A stretch of 64,000 nt of DNA from Bacillus pumilus (GCF_900186955.1 NZ_LT906438.1:3596001-3660000); one strand, 5' to 3'. Positions 8,491-18,326 are shown, numbered from the stretch's first letter. The notes: generated by a model not told the origin, from the letters alone. Translations and numbers: made by a program.

Positions 8491-9983
8491 GATTGTCCTC
8501 CTGTTGAATGATATAAAAGCTCTTCCTCAGTCGTTGGGGCAGTCATTTCCCGGGCAATGCTGCCATCATACAGCACATAGACTCGGTCTGCGATCCCTGC
8601 AATCTCCGACAGCTCACTTGACGCATAAATCACAGATTTCCCGCGGGCGGCAAGCTCTGCAATCAGCGTGAAAATATCTTTTTTCGCTCCAACGTCAACA
8701 CCTTTAGTTGGTTCATCAAAGAGATAGACATCCGCTTCAGCCAGCAGCCATTTTCCGATAGCAATCTTCTGTTGATTTCCACCGGATAGATGCTTCACCT
8801 TTGCTTCAAGAGATGGGGTTTTGACACCTAGTCGTTTGACGATTTCGTTTGCTTTCCGCTTTTCCTTCGAACGATGTAAAAAGCTGAACACGCTTGAGAA
8901 TGAACGAAGACTTGCGGCCGTTAAGTTCCACCCCACGCTCTCTTCTGTCAGAATCCCTTCCTTTCTCCGTTCTTCTGGCACAAGGGCCATTCCAGCTCTC
9001 ACGGCTTGATGAGGCGATGTGATGCGAACGGTTTGACCATGAAGCTTCACAGTCCCTGTCGTTTTTTCTGAGGCGCCGAAAAGGGCTTTACACAATTCCG
9101 TTTTTCCAGCACCGACAAGGCCCGCAATTCCGAGAATTTCACCCTTTTTCACATGAAGATGAATATTGCGTAATTTATGCTGGTCGTTTAGCTGCTTCAC
9201 TTCAAGGGCAATAGGTGCATCCTTCAACGGTGTACGGAGCGGGAATTGCTCCTCTAATGGCGCACCTAGCATTTCTTCAATGATCTGCTGCGGATTTGTA
9301 TTTTGAACAAGATGAGCTGCGACATCGGTTCCATTTCGCATCACTGTCAGTTCATCACAAATGGTGAAAATTTCAGGCATGCGATGAGAGATAAACACAA
9401 TGCCCGTTCCATTCTGTTTCAGCCGGTCAATCATTGAAAATAATTTGTTTGTTTCTGTATGACTTAGCGGAGCTGTTGGTTCATCTAAAATTAAAATGCT
9501 ACATTTGATTGAAACGGCTTTGGCGATGAGCACCATCTGTTTTTCCGCAAGGGTCAGATCACTTACAAGGCGTTTTGTGGAGATGTCGATGTCCAGTTCT
9601 TTTAATCGTTGAGCTGCCTTACGGTGCAGCTCTTTCCATTCGACAAATGTTTTTTTCTCAATCTGATGCATCATCATATTCTCACCAACACTTAAGTAGG
9701 GAACGAGAGCTGTATCCACTTCTTGATGAACCGTCTGCACACCATATGAGGCCGCATCCTTTGGGGTTTGAATCGATGCCGCCTGACCATTGATTTGGAT
9801 GCTTCCTTCATAGTGCGAATGAGCGCCAGAAAGAACTTTCATTAACGTGGACTTCCCAGCACCATTCGCTCCAATCAGTGCATGAACTGTCCCTTTTTTT
9901 AATGTGAAATTCACTTGATCTAACGCTTTTACTCCTGGGAATTCAATCGAAATATGTTTCATACAAACTAACGGCGAAGTCAT
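8487..9983 (-). CDS. Ribose-type (CUT2) sugar ABC transporter ATP-binding protein
   Basis: A 498-residue tandem ABC ATPase of the RbsA/MglA type. The first cassette has Walker A GANGAGKST and Walker B ILILDEPTAPLS. The second has Walker A-like GLVGAGKTE, signature LSGGNQQKIAIGKWL and Walker B VYLFDEPTKGVDVGAK. The first cassette's signature is degenerate (LTLAEKQMVLIAKA), as is usual in this class. Start is ATG 9983 after AAGGAGG with a 6-base spacer; the open frame extends 27 bases further upstream. Cytoplasmic motor of the importer. Confidence 0.87.
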   Translation of the reverse strand: MTSPLVCMKHISIEFPGVKALDQVNFTLKKGTVHALIGANGAGKSTLMKVLSGAHSHYEGSIQINGQAASIQTPKDAASYGVQTVHQEVDTALVPYLSVGENMMMHQIEKKTFVEWKELHRKAAQRLKELDIDISTKRLVSDLTLAEKQMVLIAKAVSIKCSILILDEPTAPLSHTETNKLFSMIDRLKQNGTGIVFISHRMPEIFTICDELTVMRNGTDVAAHLVQNTNPQQIIEEMLGAPLEEQFPLRTPLKDAPIALEVKQLNDQHKLRNIHLHVKKGEILGIAGLVGAGKTELCKALFGASEKTTGTVKLHGQTVRITSPHQAVRAGMALVPEERRKEGILTEESVGWNLTAASLRSFSSVFSFLHRSKEKRKANEIVKRLGVKTPSLEAKVKHLSGGNQQKIAIGKWLLAEADVYLFDEPTKGVDVGAKKDIFTLIAELAARGKSVIYASSELSEIAGIADRVYVLYDGSIAREMTAPTTEEELLYHSTGGQS

Positions 9984-10052
9984 AGATGTCCTCCTTCTCA
10001 TGATCATCATCTGAAAAACGAAACACCCTCTATAGAAGAGAGTGCACGGCGT

Positions 10053-11171
10053 TTATTTTGAATAATGCTTCTTCAAGGTCTTCATCCAATCTTCTTCAAA
10101 GGCAGTAGATGAACCGAACCCCTTCACTTCGTCTGCAAGATTGACCATATTGATGGCCTTTCCTGATTGTTGAAGCTGTTTTTGTGAGATGAGAGAGGCC
10201 TCAAGGTCATAGGAAGACGGGGTTTTCTCACCCGCAATTTTCTTCGCAAGAATTCTCACGTCAACTGCGCCAATGAGCTTCGGATCAACCGCTGCTGTGT
10301 ACTTCCATGGACTGTCTTTTGCTGTCATTTCTTGAAGATCCGCATTTGACACATCAATCCCATAAATCTTCACTTCTGTTCTTCCTGCTTCCTTTAGCGC
10401 TCTTGCTGCGCCAATGGCAAAGGCATCCCACGTAGCAAAAATAGCGTCAAGTTTGCCCTTTGGATATTTATTCAGCATCGCTGCCACTGCATTTTGTGTT
10501 TGAACAGACGTATCAGAGGAGGCAATACCAAAGCGGTCAAGTTCCTTGATCCCTGCATGTTGTTTGAGCGTTTCTTGATAGACCTTGTTCCGTCTCACCA
10601 TTGGCGGGAATCCATCTACCCAGAGGTACGCAATATTTGCTGTTCCTTTAAAGTCAGACACGAGTGCGTCTAGTGATTTTTCCGCTAATTGTTCGTCATC
10701 TTGAGACGTCACTGTGACCCCTTTGATGTCCTTCAGCTTAGGATTTGAATCGAACGCTACGACTGGAATACCCTTCGCTGTGATCTTTTTCACGTCAGCG
10801 ACGGTCGCCTCGTCGTCCCCATGAGAGATGATAAAGCCATCATAATTTTCTTCCAGCGCCTGAGAGATCGCGTCATGGAACTTCGCTGTATCTCCATTTG
10901 CGGTGTAGACATCTACCGTAAAGCCAAGCGCTTCACCTTCTGCCTTCGTCCCAGCTAAAAACTGCGCTGTATGATCATCTCCTCCAATTTTACGAATGAC
11001 TTTAATTTTTGCTCCCTGTCCCTTTGCAAATCGCTTCGGTACATTGTCAAAGGAGACCTTTTCGTTCGCATTTGTCTTTGAGCCTGCACTTGATCCAGTG
11101 CCGCAGCCTGTTAATAGGACGGTCAATACCGTTAATAATATAAGACAAGATGTAAAATAGTTACGCTTCAT
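10053..11171 (-). CDS. Ribose-type sugar ABC transporter substrate-binding lipoprotein under SAM riboswitch control
   Basis: A 372-residue lipoprotein (lipobox LLTGC with Cys23) with a periplasmic-binding-protein-like I (RbsB-type) fold: alternating Rossmann units with GDDHTAQFLAGTKAEGEALGF near residue 64, DGFIISHGDDEA near 110 and AIFATWDAFAIGAARALKEAG near 243. Start follows GGAGG. It is the first gene of its operon, 100 bases after the riboswitch terminator. The ligand is unknown. Because the operon should switch on when S-adenosylmethionine is low, methylthioribose or another sugar product of SAM turnover is the best guess; free ribose or autoinducer-2 are alternatives. Confidence 0.85.
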   Translation of the reverse strand: MKRNYFTSCLILLTVLTVLLTGCGTGSSAGSKTNANEKVSFDNVPKRFAKGQGAKIKVIRKIGGDDHTAQFLAGTKAEGEALGFTVDVYTANGDTAKFHDAISQALEENYDGFIISHGDDEATVADVKKITAKGIPVVAFDSNPKLKDIKGVTVTSQDDEQLAEKSLDALVSDFKGTANIAYLWVDGFPPMVRRNKVYQETLKQHAGIKELDRFGIASSDTSVQTQNAVAAMLNKYPKGKLDAIFATWDAFAIGAARALKEAGRTEVKIYGIDVSNADLQEMTAKDSPWKYTAAVDPKLIGAVDVRILAKKIAGEKTPSSYDLEASLISQKQLQQSGKAINMVNLADEVKGFGSSTAFEEDWMKTLKKHYSK

Positions 11172-11271
11172 TGCTGTTCCTCCTCAAGTTGTTTTTATTT
11201 TTCACATCGGAAAACTAGGTAAAAATGTGGGAAAACGCCAGTAAACTGTTCTTTCATTTGAAAAAGAGACG

Positions 11272-11455
11272 AAAAAAAGCCTCTCTTGGAAAGAGAGGCT
11301 TGATCACCGTTGCATGAAACATGTATCGGGATTCTTCCTCTCTTATCTGTCAAAGCTGTAACAGCTTTGCAGGAATTAGCACCAATTTCTATAGTAGAAA
11401 CGGTTGCCGGGCGTCATAGGGCCAGTCCCTCTGCCTCTCTTGATAAGAGATCCGT
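11272..11455 (-). promoter_or_regulatory. SAM-I (S-box) riboswitch with terminator
   Basis: Read on the minus strand, the aptamer begins with P1 strand CTCTTATC (about 11455-11440), then AGAGGCAGAGGGACTGGC, the invariant CCTATGACGCCCGGCAACC segment, GGTGCTAATTCCTGCAAAG, and closes with GATAAGAG. It ends in an intrinsic terminator, stem AGCCTCTCTT / AAGAGAGGCT followed by T7, at 11300-11272. All conserved S-box landmarks are present. High SAM should terminate transcription; low methionine/SAM should allow expression of the ribose-type ABC operon. Confidence 0.96.
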
Positions 11456-11489
11456 TATGAAATTTTGTTTTCGTTGAAATGTCTTCTTT

Positions 11490-11518
11490 ACTTTAATGTG
11501 ATGTCACATCAATGTCAA
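11490..11518 (-). promoter_or_regulatory. Promoter of the SAM-riboswitch operon with palindrome in its spacer
   Basis: Minus-strand TTGACA (11513-11518), a 17-bp spacer and TAAAGT (11490-11495), a good SigA promoter about 35 bases before the aptamer. The spacer contains ATGTGATGTCACAT at 11496-11509, a near-perfect palindrome (arms ATGTGA / TCACAT) that could be an operator for a second regulator. Confidence 0.7.
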
Positions 11519-11565
11519 TGATTTTTTTGAAAATTTAAAACAATGAGTTTGCGATTCAGACTTGC

Positions 11566-12993
11566 TTAATTTCCGATGATTTTCTTAGCAGGTGATGACT
11601 TCTTCAGGCGAAAATCATATTTTTTCTCATTCATAAATTGTGGATTGAGATGTGCTGATCCTTTATCTTGACCGCTTTTAGAGAGATACGTTTTGTAGCC
11701 TTCCATCCATTTCCCGCGCCATACCCACTGTGATGCTTTTGCACCTTTGCGGTCGTCATATACGTTCTTCTGGAAGATATTCTTTTGATTTACTCCATAA
11801 AGATTCACGACTAAATAATGCGAGGCACTCGCTGTCATGATATTGCTCGTGATTCGATTGTTCACGGCTTGATATTGCATCAACAATTGACCGCCTTCTA
11901 AGCCGGCTGTGTCATTTTTGTATAAAATATTATGTGAGATCGTCGTATTTGTTGTTCCGCCTCGCTTTTTATCATAGCCGCCAATTGAAATGCCTGTATA
12001 ACGGTTCAAATACACTTGATTGTGTTCGATGCGAATACGATCTGCCATTTTTCCTTTATGTTCACTTGTGACTTCAATCCCTAGGTCATTGTGATGTGTG
12101 ATGTTATGATCAATCACAATGTCCTTCCCGCCATCCACATAAATTCCGCCAGCGGAGATGTCTTTGCCATAGGCTGGATTTCCTACACTCGTAATCTCAT
12201 ACACTTTGTTTCTAGATACGACACCATTTCTGACTTGATCGTACTTTTTAGAAGGTGCTACGTTCTCAAAACCAATTAAATCAATGCCTATATTATCCGT
12301 GTGGCGGACGGTGTTATGTGTCACACGGAACTTTTTGACGTTCCCATTGAGCACAAGCGCTTCACTGAAGCCAAGCTTTAATTTTTCAACAGTGTTTCCT
12401 TTGATTTCAATGTCTTCAATGGCTGCAGGAGCTTTTGTTCCATAGACCGCAATACCGTGCGCATTCCCATTTTTGTGTGTCGTCTGAATGTCATACACTC
12501 GGTTGTTGAGAAGTTTGACGCCTTTCCCGCTTCCTTTGATGAAAATACCGACTGGGGTCAGATCTTCCTTATTCGTCTTGAGATGTCCCACCGTCAGACC
12601 TTTGAGGGTAATGTAACTTTTTTGATCGATCGTGACAAGACCGCCATCTGCTTGATTTCCTTTTAGTGAAGCCCCGCTAATGACAGGTTTTTCTTTTCCG
12701 TAAGCTTGAAAGATAACAGGTGCTTTCTTTGTCCCTGAATGGCGAACAATCAATTTCTCTTTGTATGTGCCGCCTCTCACGTAAATGATTGCACCAGCTC
12801 TCGCCATACTTGCCGCTTTTTTCAGCGTGCGAAAAGGTTTTTGCTTCGTTCCTGGGCTTTTGTCATTCCCGTTTGTCGCCACGTAATAGGCAGTTCCCTG
12901 CTTGGCGCCAGCCTCCTCTGTCATCGCTTGACAGCCGAAGCTGATCACGGTCATGAATAAAATGAGTAAAATGCCTGGTATCGCTCGTTTCAT
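11566..12993 (-). CDS. Secreted right-handed parallel beta-helix lipoprotein (pectate lyase/DUF1565-like)
   Basis: About 475 residues: lipoprotein signal (lipobox ISFGC), a DUF1565-like YYVATNGNDKSPGTKQKPFRTL segment, then many parallel beta-helix coils with N-x-I/V and GIGIDLIG / GIYVDGGKDIVI / GIEVTSEHKG type repeats, as in family PL9-like polysaccharide lyases. No catalytic residues can be assigned with certainty. Start is ATG 12993: the open frame reaches GTG 13014, but AAAGGAG for the inner ATG lies within that extension. The gene stands alone between the SAM-riboswitch operon and ilvK. Activity on pectin or another plant or wall polysaccharide is inferred from fold only. Confidence 0.75.
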   Translation of the reverse strand: MKRAIPGILLILFMTVISFGCQAMTEEAGAKQGTAYYVATNGNDKSPGTKQKPFRTLKKAASMARAGAIIYVRGGTYKEKLIVRHSGTKKAPVIFQAYGKEKPVISGASLKGNQADGGLVTIDQKSYITLKGLTVGHLKTNKEDLTPVGIFIKGSGKGVKLLNNRVYDIQTTHKNGNAHGIAVYGTKAPAAIEDIEIKGNTVEKLKLGFSEALVLNGNVKKFRVTHNTVRHTDNIGIDLIGFENVAPSKKYDQVRNGVVSRNKVYEITSVGNPAYGKDISAGGIYVDGGKDIVIDHNITHHNDLGIEVTSEHKGKMADRIRIEHNQVYLNRYTGISIGGYDKKRGGTTNTTISHNILYKNDTAGLEGGQLLMQYQAVNNRITSNIMTASASHYLVVNLYGVNQKNIFQKNVYDDRKGAKASQWVWRGKWMEGYKTYLSKSGQDKGSAHLNPQFMNEKKYDFRLKKSSPAKKIIGN

Positions 12994-13221
12994 CTTGTTG
13001 TTTGCTCCTTTCACTTCTCTTCTTTCTTTATCGGTTAAAAAAAAGAGGATTAAAATATGACAATGCCCCTTGCAATGTACTAGTCAAAAGGTGTATGGTT
13101 GAAAGAATATCTTACAGGTAATTTATCCGCTTTTAAATTGTCAGATTAATCAGTTAATAATGTATTTGGATTTTATTTCTTTATTAAAAAGGGGTGACAT
13201 GAGGCAGACTGACGGCAGAGA

Positions 13222-13237
13222 GAAGGAAAGCGCTTTA
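13222..13237. promoter_or_regulatory. Degenerate CRE-like palindrome upstream of beta-helix gene and ilvK
   Basis: AAAGCGCTTT at 13227-13236 forms the palindromic core of a CcpA site, but two outer positions of the CRE consensus do not match. It lies in the 368-base gap between the divergent beta-helix gene and ilvK, about 230 bases from the former. The rest of the gap holds AT-rich promoter DNA only. Confidence 0.35.
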
Positions 13238-13271
13238 ACAGATATTTCTTGTCTGAATTCCAGAAAACCTA

Positions 13272-13341
13272 TTGCTAATATTTTGTGAAGGTATAGAATA
13301 GAATCATAATTATTTCATATTATTAGAATTTTCAAATAATC
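13272..13341 (+). promoter_or_regulatory. ilvK promoter and CodY box
   Basis: TTGCTA (13272-13277), a 16-bp spacer and TAGAAT (13294-13299) form a plausible SigA promoter. AATTTTCAAATAATC at 13327-13341 matches 12 of 15 positions of the CodY consensus AATTTTCWGAAAATT and lies just downstream of the predicted start, where bound CodY would block elongation. CodY control of ywaA/ilvK is known in B. subtilis. Confidence 0.55.
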
Positions 13342-13361
13342 AAACAGCAAGGAGATTTACG

Positions 13362-14453
13362 ATGCCAAAACAACCCATCCGCGTTGAACTTAGTTCAACA
13401 AAAAAACCAAAACCTCAATCTGATCAACTTGAATTCGGAAAAATCTTCACAGATCACATGTTTGTGATGGATTATTCCATTGATCAAGGCTGGTATGATC
13501 CAAGAATTATCCCTTATCAGGCCATTCCAATGGACCCAGCTTCGATGGTCTACCATTATGGGCAATCTGTTTTTGAAGGCTTGAAGGCTTATGTTTCTGA
13601 GGATCAGAAAATTCTCTTATTCCGTCCGGAAAAGAACATGGAACGCTTAAACAGATCCAATGACCGCCTGTGTATCCCGCAAATTGATACGGAAACGGTT
13701 TTAGAGGGCTTAAATGAACTCATTCGCATTGATAAGGATTGGGTACCTGATGCAGAAGGCACTTCCTTGTATATCCGTCCATTCATTATTTCCACTGAGC
13801 CGTATTTAGGCGTTGCGCCGTCAAGCACATATAAGCTGCTCATTATCCTATCTCCAGTGGGGTCTTACTATAAAGAAGGCATCCATCCTGTCAAAATTGC
13901 CGTTGAAAACGAATTTGTCCGTGCCGTTAAAGGCGGAACAGGAAATGCCAAAACAGCTGGAAACTACGCCTCAAGCCTCAAGGCACAGCAAGTTGCTGAA
14001 ACGAAAGGTTTTTCACAAGTTCTTTGGCTTGATGGAGTTGAGAAAAAGTACATTGAAGAAGTCGGGAGTATGAATATTTTCTTTAAAATCAATGGAGAAA
14101 TCGTGACGCCTGAATTGAACGGCAGCATTTTAGAAGGCATCACACGTAACTCTGTACTTGAGCTATTAAAACACTGGGGAATTCCAGTGACAGAGCGTAA
14201 AATTTCGATTGATGAGTTAATTGAAGCACATCAATCAGGCGAGCTTGAAGAAATCTTTGGAACTGGAACAGCGGCCGTCATCTCTCCTGTCGGGGAATTA
14301 ATTTATCACGATCAGCCATATGTGATTCAAGATGGTCAAACAGGTGAAGTATCGAAGAAATTGTATGAAGCCATTACGGGTATTCAAAAAGGAACACAAC
14401 CAGATATCTTCGGCTGGACAGTAGAAGTCGATTCGGTCGTCAAACAAGCTTAA
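13362..14453 (+). CDS. ilvK: Branched-chain amino acid aminotransferase IlvK (YwaA)
   Basis: A 363-residue class IV PLP-dependent aminotransferase, same length as B. subtilis YwaA. It interconverts leucine, isoleucine and valine with their 2-oxo acids in the cytoplasm. Visible: VYHYGQSVFEGLKAY near residue 63, the PLP lysine in GNAKTAGNYASSLKAQ near 196-212, and the class IV signature EVGSMNIFF...TPELNGSILEGITRNSVLEL from about residue 228. ATG 13362 follows AAGGAG. It is monocistronic with a terminator after it; a CodY-like box lies upstream. Confidence 0.95.
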   Translation: MPKQPIRVELSSTKKPKPQSDQLEFGKIFTDHMFVMDYSIDQGWYDPRIIPYQAIPMDPASMVYHYGQSVFEGLKAYVSEDQKILLFRPEKNMERLNRSNDRLCIPQIDTETVLEGLNELIRIDKDWVPDAEGTSLYIRPFIISTEPYLGVAPSSTYKLLIILSPVGSYYKEGIHPVKIAVENEFVRAVKGGTGNAKTAGNYASSLKAQQVAETKGFSQVLWLDGVEKKYIEEVGSMNIFFKINGEIVTPELNGSILEGITRNSVLELLKHWGIPVTERKISIDELIEAHQSGELEEIFGTGTAAVISPVGELIYHDQPYVIQDGQTGEVSKKLYEAITGIQKGTQPDIFGWTVEVDSVVKQA

Positions 14454-14460
14454 GCATGTA

Positions 14461-14494
14461 AAAGAACCTTTCAATCATGAAGGGTTCTTTTTTT
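14461..14494 (+). terminator. Terminator of ilvK
   Basis: AAGAACCTTTC pairs with GAAGGGTTCTT (one G-T pair) around a short loop, followed by a run of seven or more T residues. Confidence 0.85.
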
Positions 14495-14552
14495 GTTTAT
14501 TTACCTCTCTGATATACCTTATAATGGTAATAACACATTGAGGAGTGATGGT

Positions 14553-14741
14553 ATGTTTTTTACTTATCTACTAGCGTTCTTTGGTATTTGCATCGGATCG
14601 ATCATCATCGCTACAGGTTTCGACGATTCACCGTTCCACACCCGGTTTCTATTTAAGTTTCTCGGAATTTCTATCCTTGTTCTTTCTATTACTTTTGTAA
14701 AGGTTAGACGAAAAAGGTTACGCAACAAAAAGGCGAAATAG
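14553..14741 (+). CDS. Small two-helix membrane protein, unknown function
   Basis: A 62-residue protein starting MFFTYLLAFFGICIGSIII, with a second hydrophobic segment (LFKFLGISILVLSITFV) and a strongly basic C-terminal tail (VRRKRLRNKKAK), so probably two membrane spans with the tail inside. ATG 14553 follows GAGGAG with a proper spacer; the open frame extends back to 14493 into the ilvK terminator, which is implausible. I do not recognise the family. It sits between ilvK and a convergent membrane protein gene. Confidence 0.6.
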   Translation: MFFTYLLAFFGICIGSIIIATGFDDSPFHTRFLFKFLGISILVLSITFVKVRRKRLRNKKAK

Positions 14742-14766
14742 ACTTAGATGTCCAGTCAGCCTTCCA

Positions 14767-15165
14767 TCAAATCGTGCACCAAAACAAGACCGATACACCC
14801 AAAATCGCCCCTATATATATCCACTGTTTCCCTTTGATGCTCCGCTTTCTTTCGATCAGTAAAAAAATCTCTGGTAAAAAAACGATGATGATTTCTATGA
14901 TAAAGACAAGATAATAAACAAACGGCATCGGCTGAAAATCAAAGTCTCTTTCATCTCCACCAATTGTTGCGAAATACATCAACAGGTTGGTTGCTGGAAT
15001 GGTAAAACAAACGAGTAGGCGAAGAACATAAATCCATACATACTGTCTATGACGAATAAGACCAATAAAAGAAGCGATGATGCCATACAAAAACAAGACC
15101 ACTGTGCCATAACTCAACAGAGGTTGAACGATAAAGCCGTAAAGCATTAAACCAATTGCAACCAT
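14767..15165 (-). CDS. Small polytopic membrane protein, unknown function
   Basis: A 132-residue protein with four predicted hydrophobic segments (VAIGLMLYGFIVQPLL, GTVVLFLYGIIASFIGLI, YVLRLLVCFTIPATNLLMYF, FVYYLVFIIEIIIVFLPEIFLLI) and a fifth at the C-terminus. The start at ATG 15165 follows AAAGGACGG with an 8-base spacer. The frame stays open to 15267, but that first ATG lies in the licH terminator. I do not recognise the family; no neighbour suggests a role. Confidence 0.6.
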   Translation of the reverse strand: MVAIGLMLYGFIVQPLLSYGTVVLFLYGIIASFIGLIRHRQYVWIYVLRLLVCFTIPATNLLMYFATIGGDERDFDFQPMPFVYYLVFIIEIIIVFLPEIFLLIERKRSIKGKQWIYIGAILGVSVLFWCTI

Positions 15166-15251
15166 ACTCAAACCGTCCTTTCTTTGAAGCCATACATGTT
15201 GTTTTTTACTATCATACACTTCTTTCTTGAATTTCCATATGGGGCAATGAT

Positions 15252-15276
15252 AAAAAAACGACCCCATAAAGGGGCC
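15252..15276 (-). terminator. Terminator of the licBCAH operon
   Basis: On the minus strand GGCCCC pairs with GGGGTC around TTTAT, followed by G and T7. It lies just after the licH stop. Confidence 0.8.
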
Positions 15277-15284
15277 ATTTTGTT

Positions 15285-16613
15285 TTACGCTTTGACTGAT
15301 TTGAAGAATTGCGGTAAATATTCACGATGTGCTTCGAGCATTTCATCTAAAATTTGCTTTGCAATTTCGTCAGAAGGGACAAGCGGATTGATCGTCATCG
15401 CTACAAGAGCCGTCTCGTAATCTCCTGTGACTGCCGCTTCTGCTGCCACACGCTCGAATGATTTGATTTGTTGAACGAGCCCTCTCACAGCTACAGGCAG
15501 ATCACCCGTCGCGATTGGTTTTGGTCCGTCCTTCGTAATGATACAGTTCACTTCAACCGCTGATTCAGCCGGAATGCTGGCAATCGCCCCTCTGTTCACT
15601 GTATTGACTGGTTGGATGTCATGTTTATCATTATAGATGGAGCTGATTAAGTTACATGCCGCATCACTGTAGTACGCCCCGCCTCTTTTTTCGAGCTGCG
15701 GTGGTTTAATCGATAAATCAGGATCTTTATAGAGCTCAAATAATTCGTGCTCGACCTGCTGGACAACCTCTGCTCTTGTTCCTTTTTCTTGGGCCGCTTT
15801 TTGCTCTTCTTCCAGCATATCTTTTGTTTTATAGTAATAGCGATGATACGGACATGGGATCACTCCTAAGCCTTTTACAAAAGAAGGTTCCCAGTTTTTC
15901 GCTTCAATGTTCTTCATAGACCACTGACTATTCGGATTTCCTAATTCATCGAGTACTTGATCCATAATGCTGACCCCGTCTAAATACACGTCTAATCCAT
16001 AGACCATGTGATTGAGTCCGGCAAACTGTACCTCGACCCGTTCAACATCCACATCAAGCGCCTTGGCAATCCCCATTTTTATCCCAATTGGAACATTGCA
16101 TAGTCCAACTACTTTTTTTAGATTCGTGTAGCGCAGCACAGCTTCTGTGACCATGCCCGCCGGATTTGTAAAGTTCACAAGCCATGCATCTGGACAAAGC
16201 TCTTCCATATCCTTCACGATATCTAAAATGACTGGGATGGTTCGAAGGCCTTTAAATAAGCCGCCTGGTCCGTTCGTTTCCTGACCGATGACGCCATATT
16301 TAAGTGGGATTCTCTCATCCTTAGCCCGTGCTTCCAGCAGTCCTACACGAAATTGTGTTGTCACGAAATCTGCGTCCTTCAGGGCTTCCCGGCGGTCAAG
16401 CGTCAGGTGTACCTCAATCGGCAGACCGGCTTTTTCGACCATGCGTTTCGCGAGAGCACCCACGATGTTTAACTTTTCCTGACCCGCTTCAATATCCACG
16501 AGCCATAATTCCTTTATAGGCAATTCATGATATCGTTTGATAAATCCTTCGACAAGCTCAGGCGTATAGCTTGATCCTCCGCCTATTGTGACAATTTTGA
16601 TTCTATCTTTCAT
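15285..16613 (-). CDS. licH: 6-phospho-beta-glucosidase LicH (GH4)
   Basis: A 442-residue NAD- and Mn-dependent glycosidase family 4 enzyme that splits phosphorylated beta-glucosides (cellobiose-P, lichenan oligosaccharide-P) delivered by the Lic PTS. Visible: N-terminal NAD loop [33 protein letters not shown] near residue 150, the metal-ligand stretch GLCNVPIG near 172 and [12 protein letters not shown] near 200. Its ATG overlaps the licA stop by 4 bases. Last gene of licBCAH, as in B. subtilis. Confidence 0.94.
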   Translation of the reverse strand: MKDRIKIVTIGGGSSYTPELVEGFIKRYHELPIKELWLVDIEAGQEKLNIVGALAKRMVEKAGLPIEVHLTLDRREALKDADFVTTQFRVGLLEARAKDERIPLKYGVIGQETNGPGGLFKGLRTIPVILDIVKDMEELCPDAWLVNFTNPAGMVTEAVLRYTNLKKVVGLCNVPIGIKMGIAKALDVDVERVEVQFAGLNHMVYGLDVYLDGVSIMDQVLDELGNPNSQWSMKNIEAKNWEPSFVKGLGVIPCPYHRYYYKTKDMLEEEQKAAQEKGTRAEVVQQVEHELFELYKDPDLSIKPPQLEKRGGAYYSDAACNLISSIYNDKHDIQPVNTVNRGAIASIPAESAVEVNCIITKDGPKPIATGDLPVAVRGLVQQIKSFERVAAEAAVTGDYETALVAMTINPLVPSDEIAKQILDEMLEAHREYLPQFFKSVKA

Positions 16614-16936
16614 GAATTGACACCTCCGAGTTGCTTCATTTTTTCATGGAGCTCGATGATTTCCGCCGCAAGCTCCTTGACGGTCATTGCGTTCATGAGA
16701 TGATCCTGTGCATGGATCATTAAGAGGCTAATATCGGTCTTTTCTCCTCTAATTTCTCCTTGGATCAGCTCTGTCTGTGCGTGATGCGCCTCATTTAACG
16801 CGTCTTGTGCTTCCTGCAATTTTTGCTTCGCCTCATCAAAATTCCCTTGCTTTGCACATGTAATGGCCTCCATCGCAGAGCTTCTGCCATTCCCGCCGTG
16901 TAAGATGAGTTGAAACACAATTTGTTCCATTTCCAT
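16610..16936 (-). CDS. licA: Lichenan/cellobiose PTS component EIIA (LicA)
   Basis: A 108-residue EIIA of the lactose/cellobiose class, all-helical. The phosphorylated histidine is expected in [20 protein letters not shown] (His near residue 75, counted from the chosen start). ATG 16936 is chosen because AAGGGGG lies 9 bases before it; the upstream ATG at 16945 directly abuts that site. It passes phosphate from HPr to LicB. Located between licC and licH. Confidence 0.92.
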   Translation of the reverse strand: MEMEQIVFQLILHGGNGRSSAMEAITCAKQGNFDEAKQKLQEAQDALNEAHHAQTELIQGEIRGEKTDISLLMIHAQDHLMNAMTVKELAAEIIELHEKMKQLGGVNS

Positions 16937-16962
16937 CGGCCGCATCCCCCTTGTTTCCTCTA

Positions 16963-18312
16963 TTACATGCTGACGACATTTTCATCAGTTGTTGCATTTG
17001 TTTCTAGTTCACTTTCTTCTTTTAATTTCTGCTTATCCCACATTCTAAAGAATGGGTAGTATAAAGCGAATGACAACGCTAGGTTAATCAGCTGCATGAC
17101 AGCACCTGAGATTTTGCCTCCTGTGGCGAGATAGCCTGAAATGATAGGCGGCATCGTCCATGGGACCGCAATCCCCGCCGGTTTTGCGACAAGCCCTGTG
17201 CTCATTCCGATATATGTCGTGATGATCATCATGATAGGCGTAAGGATAAACGGAATCAGAAGCATTGGATTCATAACAATCGGCATTCCAAAGATGATCG
17301 GTTCGTTGATGTTAAAGATGGCTGGCCCAATGGCAAGTCGGCCAAGCTGTTTCATTTGTTTACTTCTGGCACGTAAGATCATCGTCAGCACCAAGGCAAG
17401 CGTTGCACCGCTACCGCCGACATTGATGAAGATTTCAAAGAACTGCGCTGTGAAGATATTTGGCAGCACTTCTCCTGCTTGGAATGCGAGACGGTTCTCA
17501 TCCATCGCACCGAGCCAAATTGGGCCCATGACGCCGCCGACAATGGTTGCTCCGTGAATACCACATGCCCAGAGGAGCATTTGCACACCAATGGCGACAA
17601 TACTTCCGCCTAAGCTTCCACCAAGAATGGAAAGCGGTGTGCCAATTAAGACCGTGATGATATTATGAATACTCTCAAATGGTGTCATCTCAATCAAAAG
17701 TCTAGCGACCCAGATCAGCGTGATGACCACAAAACCTGGAATAAGTGCGATAAACGATTTACTCACTGCTGGCGGTACACCATCAGGCATCCTAATGACG
17801 ATATTCCGCTGGACAATGAATCGGTAAATTTCAGTTGAAAGCATGGCAATAATCATGGCAACGAATAACCCTTTACTGCCCATCAATGTAACTGGAATTC
17901 CCCCACCTACTAAGATGGCTTCTGTTGAGCCTTCAGGTGTGAAAGGAACTTGATATGGTGTTGCCAAAAGGAAAGCTGCAACAGCGATCGCACCAGATGA
18001 TAGGGCATCCACTGCATACTTTTCAGCAAGCCTGTAGGCAATCCCGAAGGTTGCAACAAGTGCCATAATGTCAAAGGTCGCATTAACAGGATAGGATAGT
18101 TTCGTGGCCCATTCTGCTCCGAAGATACTTGCCATAAAATCGCTGTATCCTGGGATCGGAAGGTTGGCTAAAATGAGAAACAGTGAACCGACAATAATGA
18201 GAGGCATGGTTAAAACAATTCCGTCACGCAATGCTTGTAAATGTCTTTGAGCGGCAATCTTCCCTGCAAACGGCATGACCTTCTCTTCTAGAAATCGGTT
18301 GAATCCATTCAT
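16963..18312 (-). CDS. licC: Lichenan/cellobiose PTS permease EIIC (LicC)
   Basis: A 449-residue membrane-embedded EIIC of the lactose/cellobiose PTS class with about ten hydrophobic segments. Family landmarks: [20 protein letters not shown] near residue 27, [19 protein letters not shown] near 247 and [23 protein letters not shown] near 329, the NEP motif being part of the sugar site. It carries and phosphorylates beta-glucosides together with LicB. Flanked by licB (14 bases upstream) and licA. Confidence 0.94.
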   Translation of the reverse strand: MNGFNRFLEEKVMPFAGKIAAQRHLQALRDGIVLTMPLIIVGSLFLILANLPIPGYSDFMASIFGAEWATKLSYPVNATFDIMALVATFGIAYRLAEKYAVDALSSGAIAVAAFLLATPYQVPFTPEGSTEAILVGGGIPVTLMGSKGLFVAMIIAMLSTEIYRFIVQRNIVIRMPDGVPPAVSKSFIALIPGFVVITLIWVARLLIEMTPFESIHNIITVLIGTPLSILGGSLGGSIVAIGVQMLLWACGIHGATIVGGVMGPIWLGAMDENRLAFQAGEVLPNIFTAQFFEIFINVGGSGATLALVLTMILRARSKQMKQLGRLAIGPAIFNINEPIIFGMPIVMNPMLLIPFILTPIMMIITTYIGMSTGLVAKPAGIAVPWTMPPIISGYLATGGKISGAVMQLINLALSFALYYPFFRMWDKQKLKEESELETNATTDENVVSM

Positions 18313-18326
18313 CCCTTCCGCCCCCT

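Noticed and set aside
10019..10050. CTCTATAGAAGAGAG hairpin between ATPase and binding protein genes of the ribose-type importer
   Set aside because: Stem is short and no T-run follows on the transcribed strand; kept only as a possible mRNA hairpin, not as a terminator.
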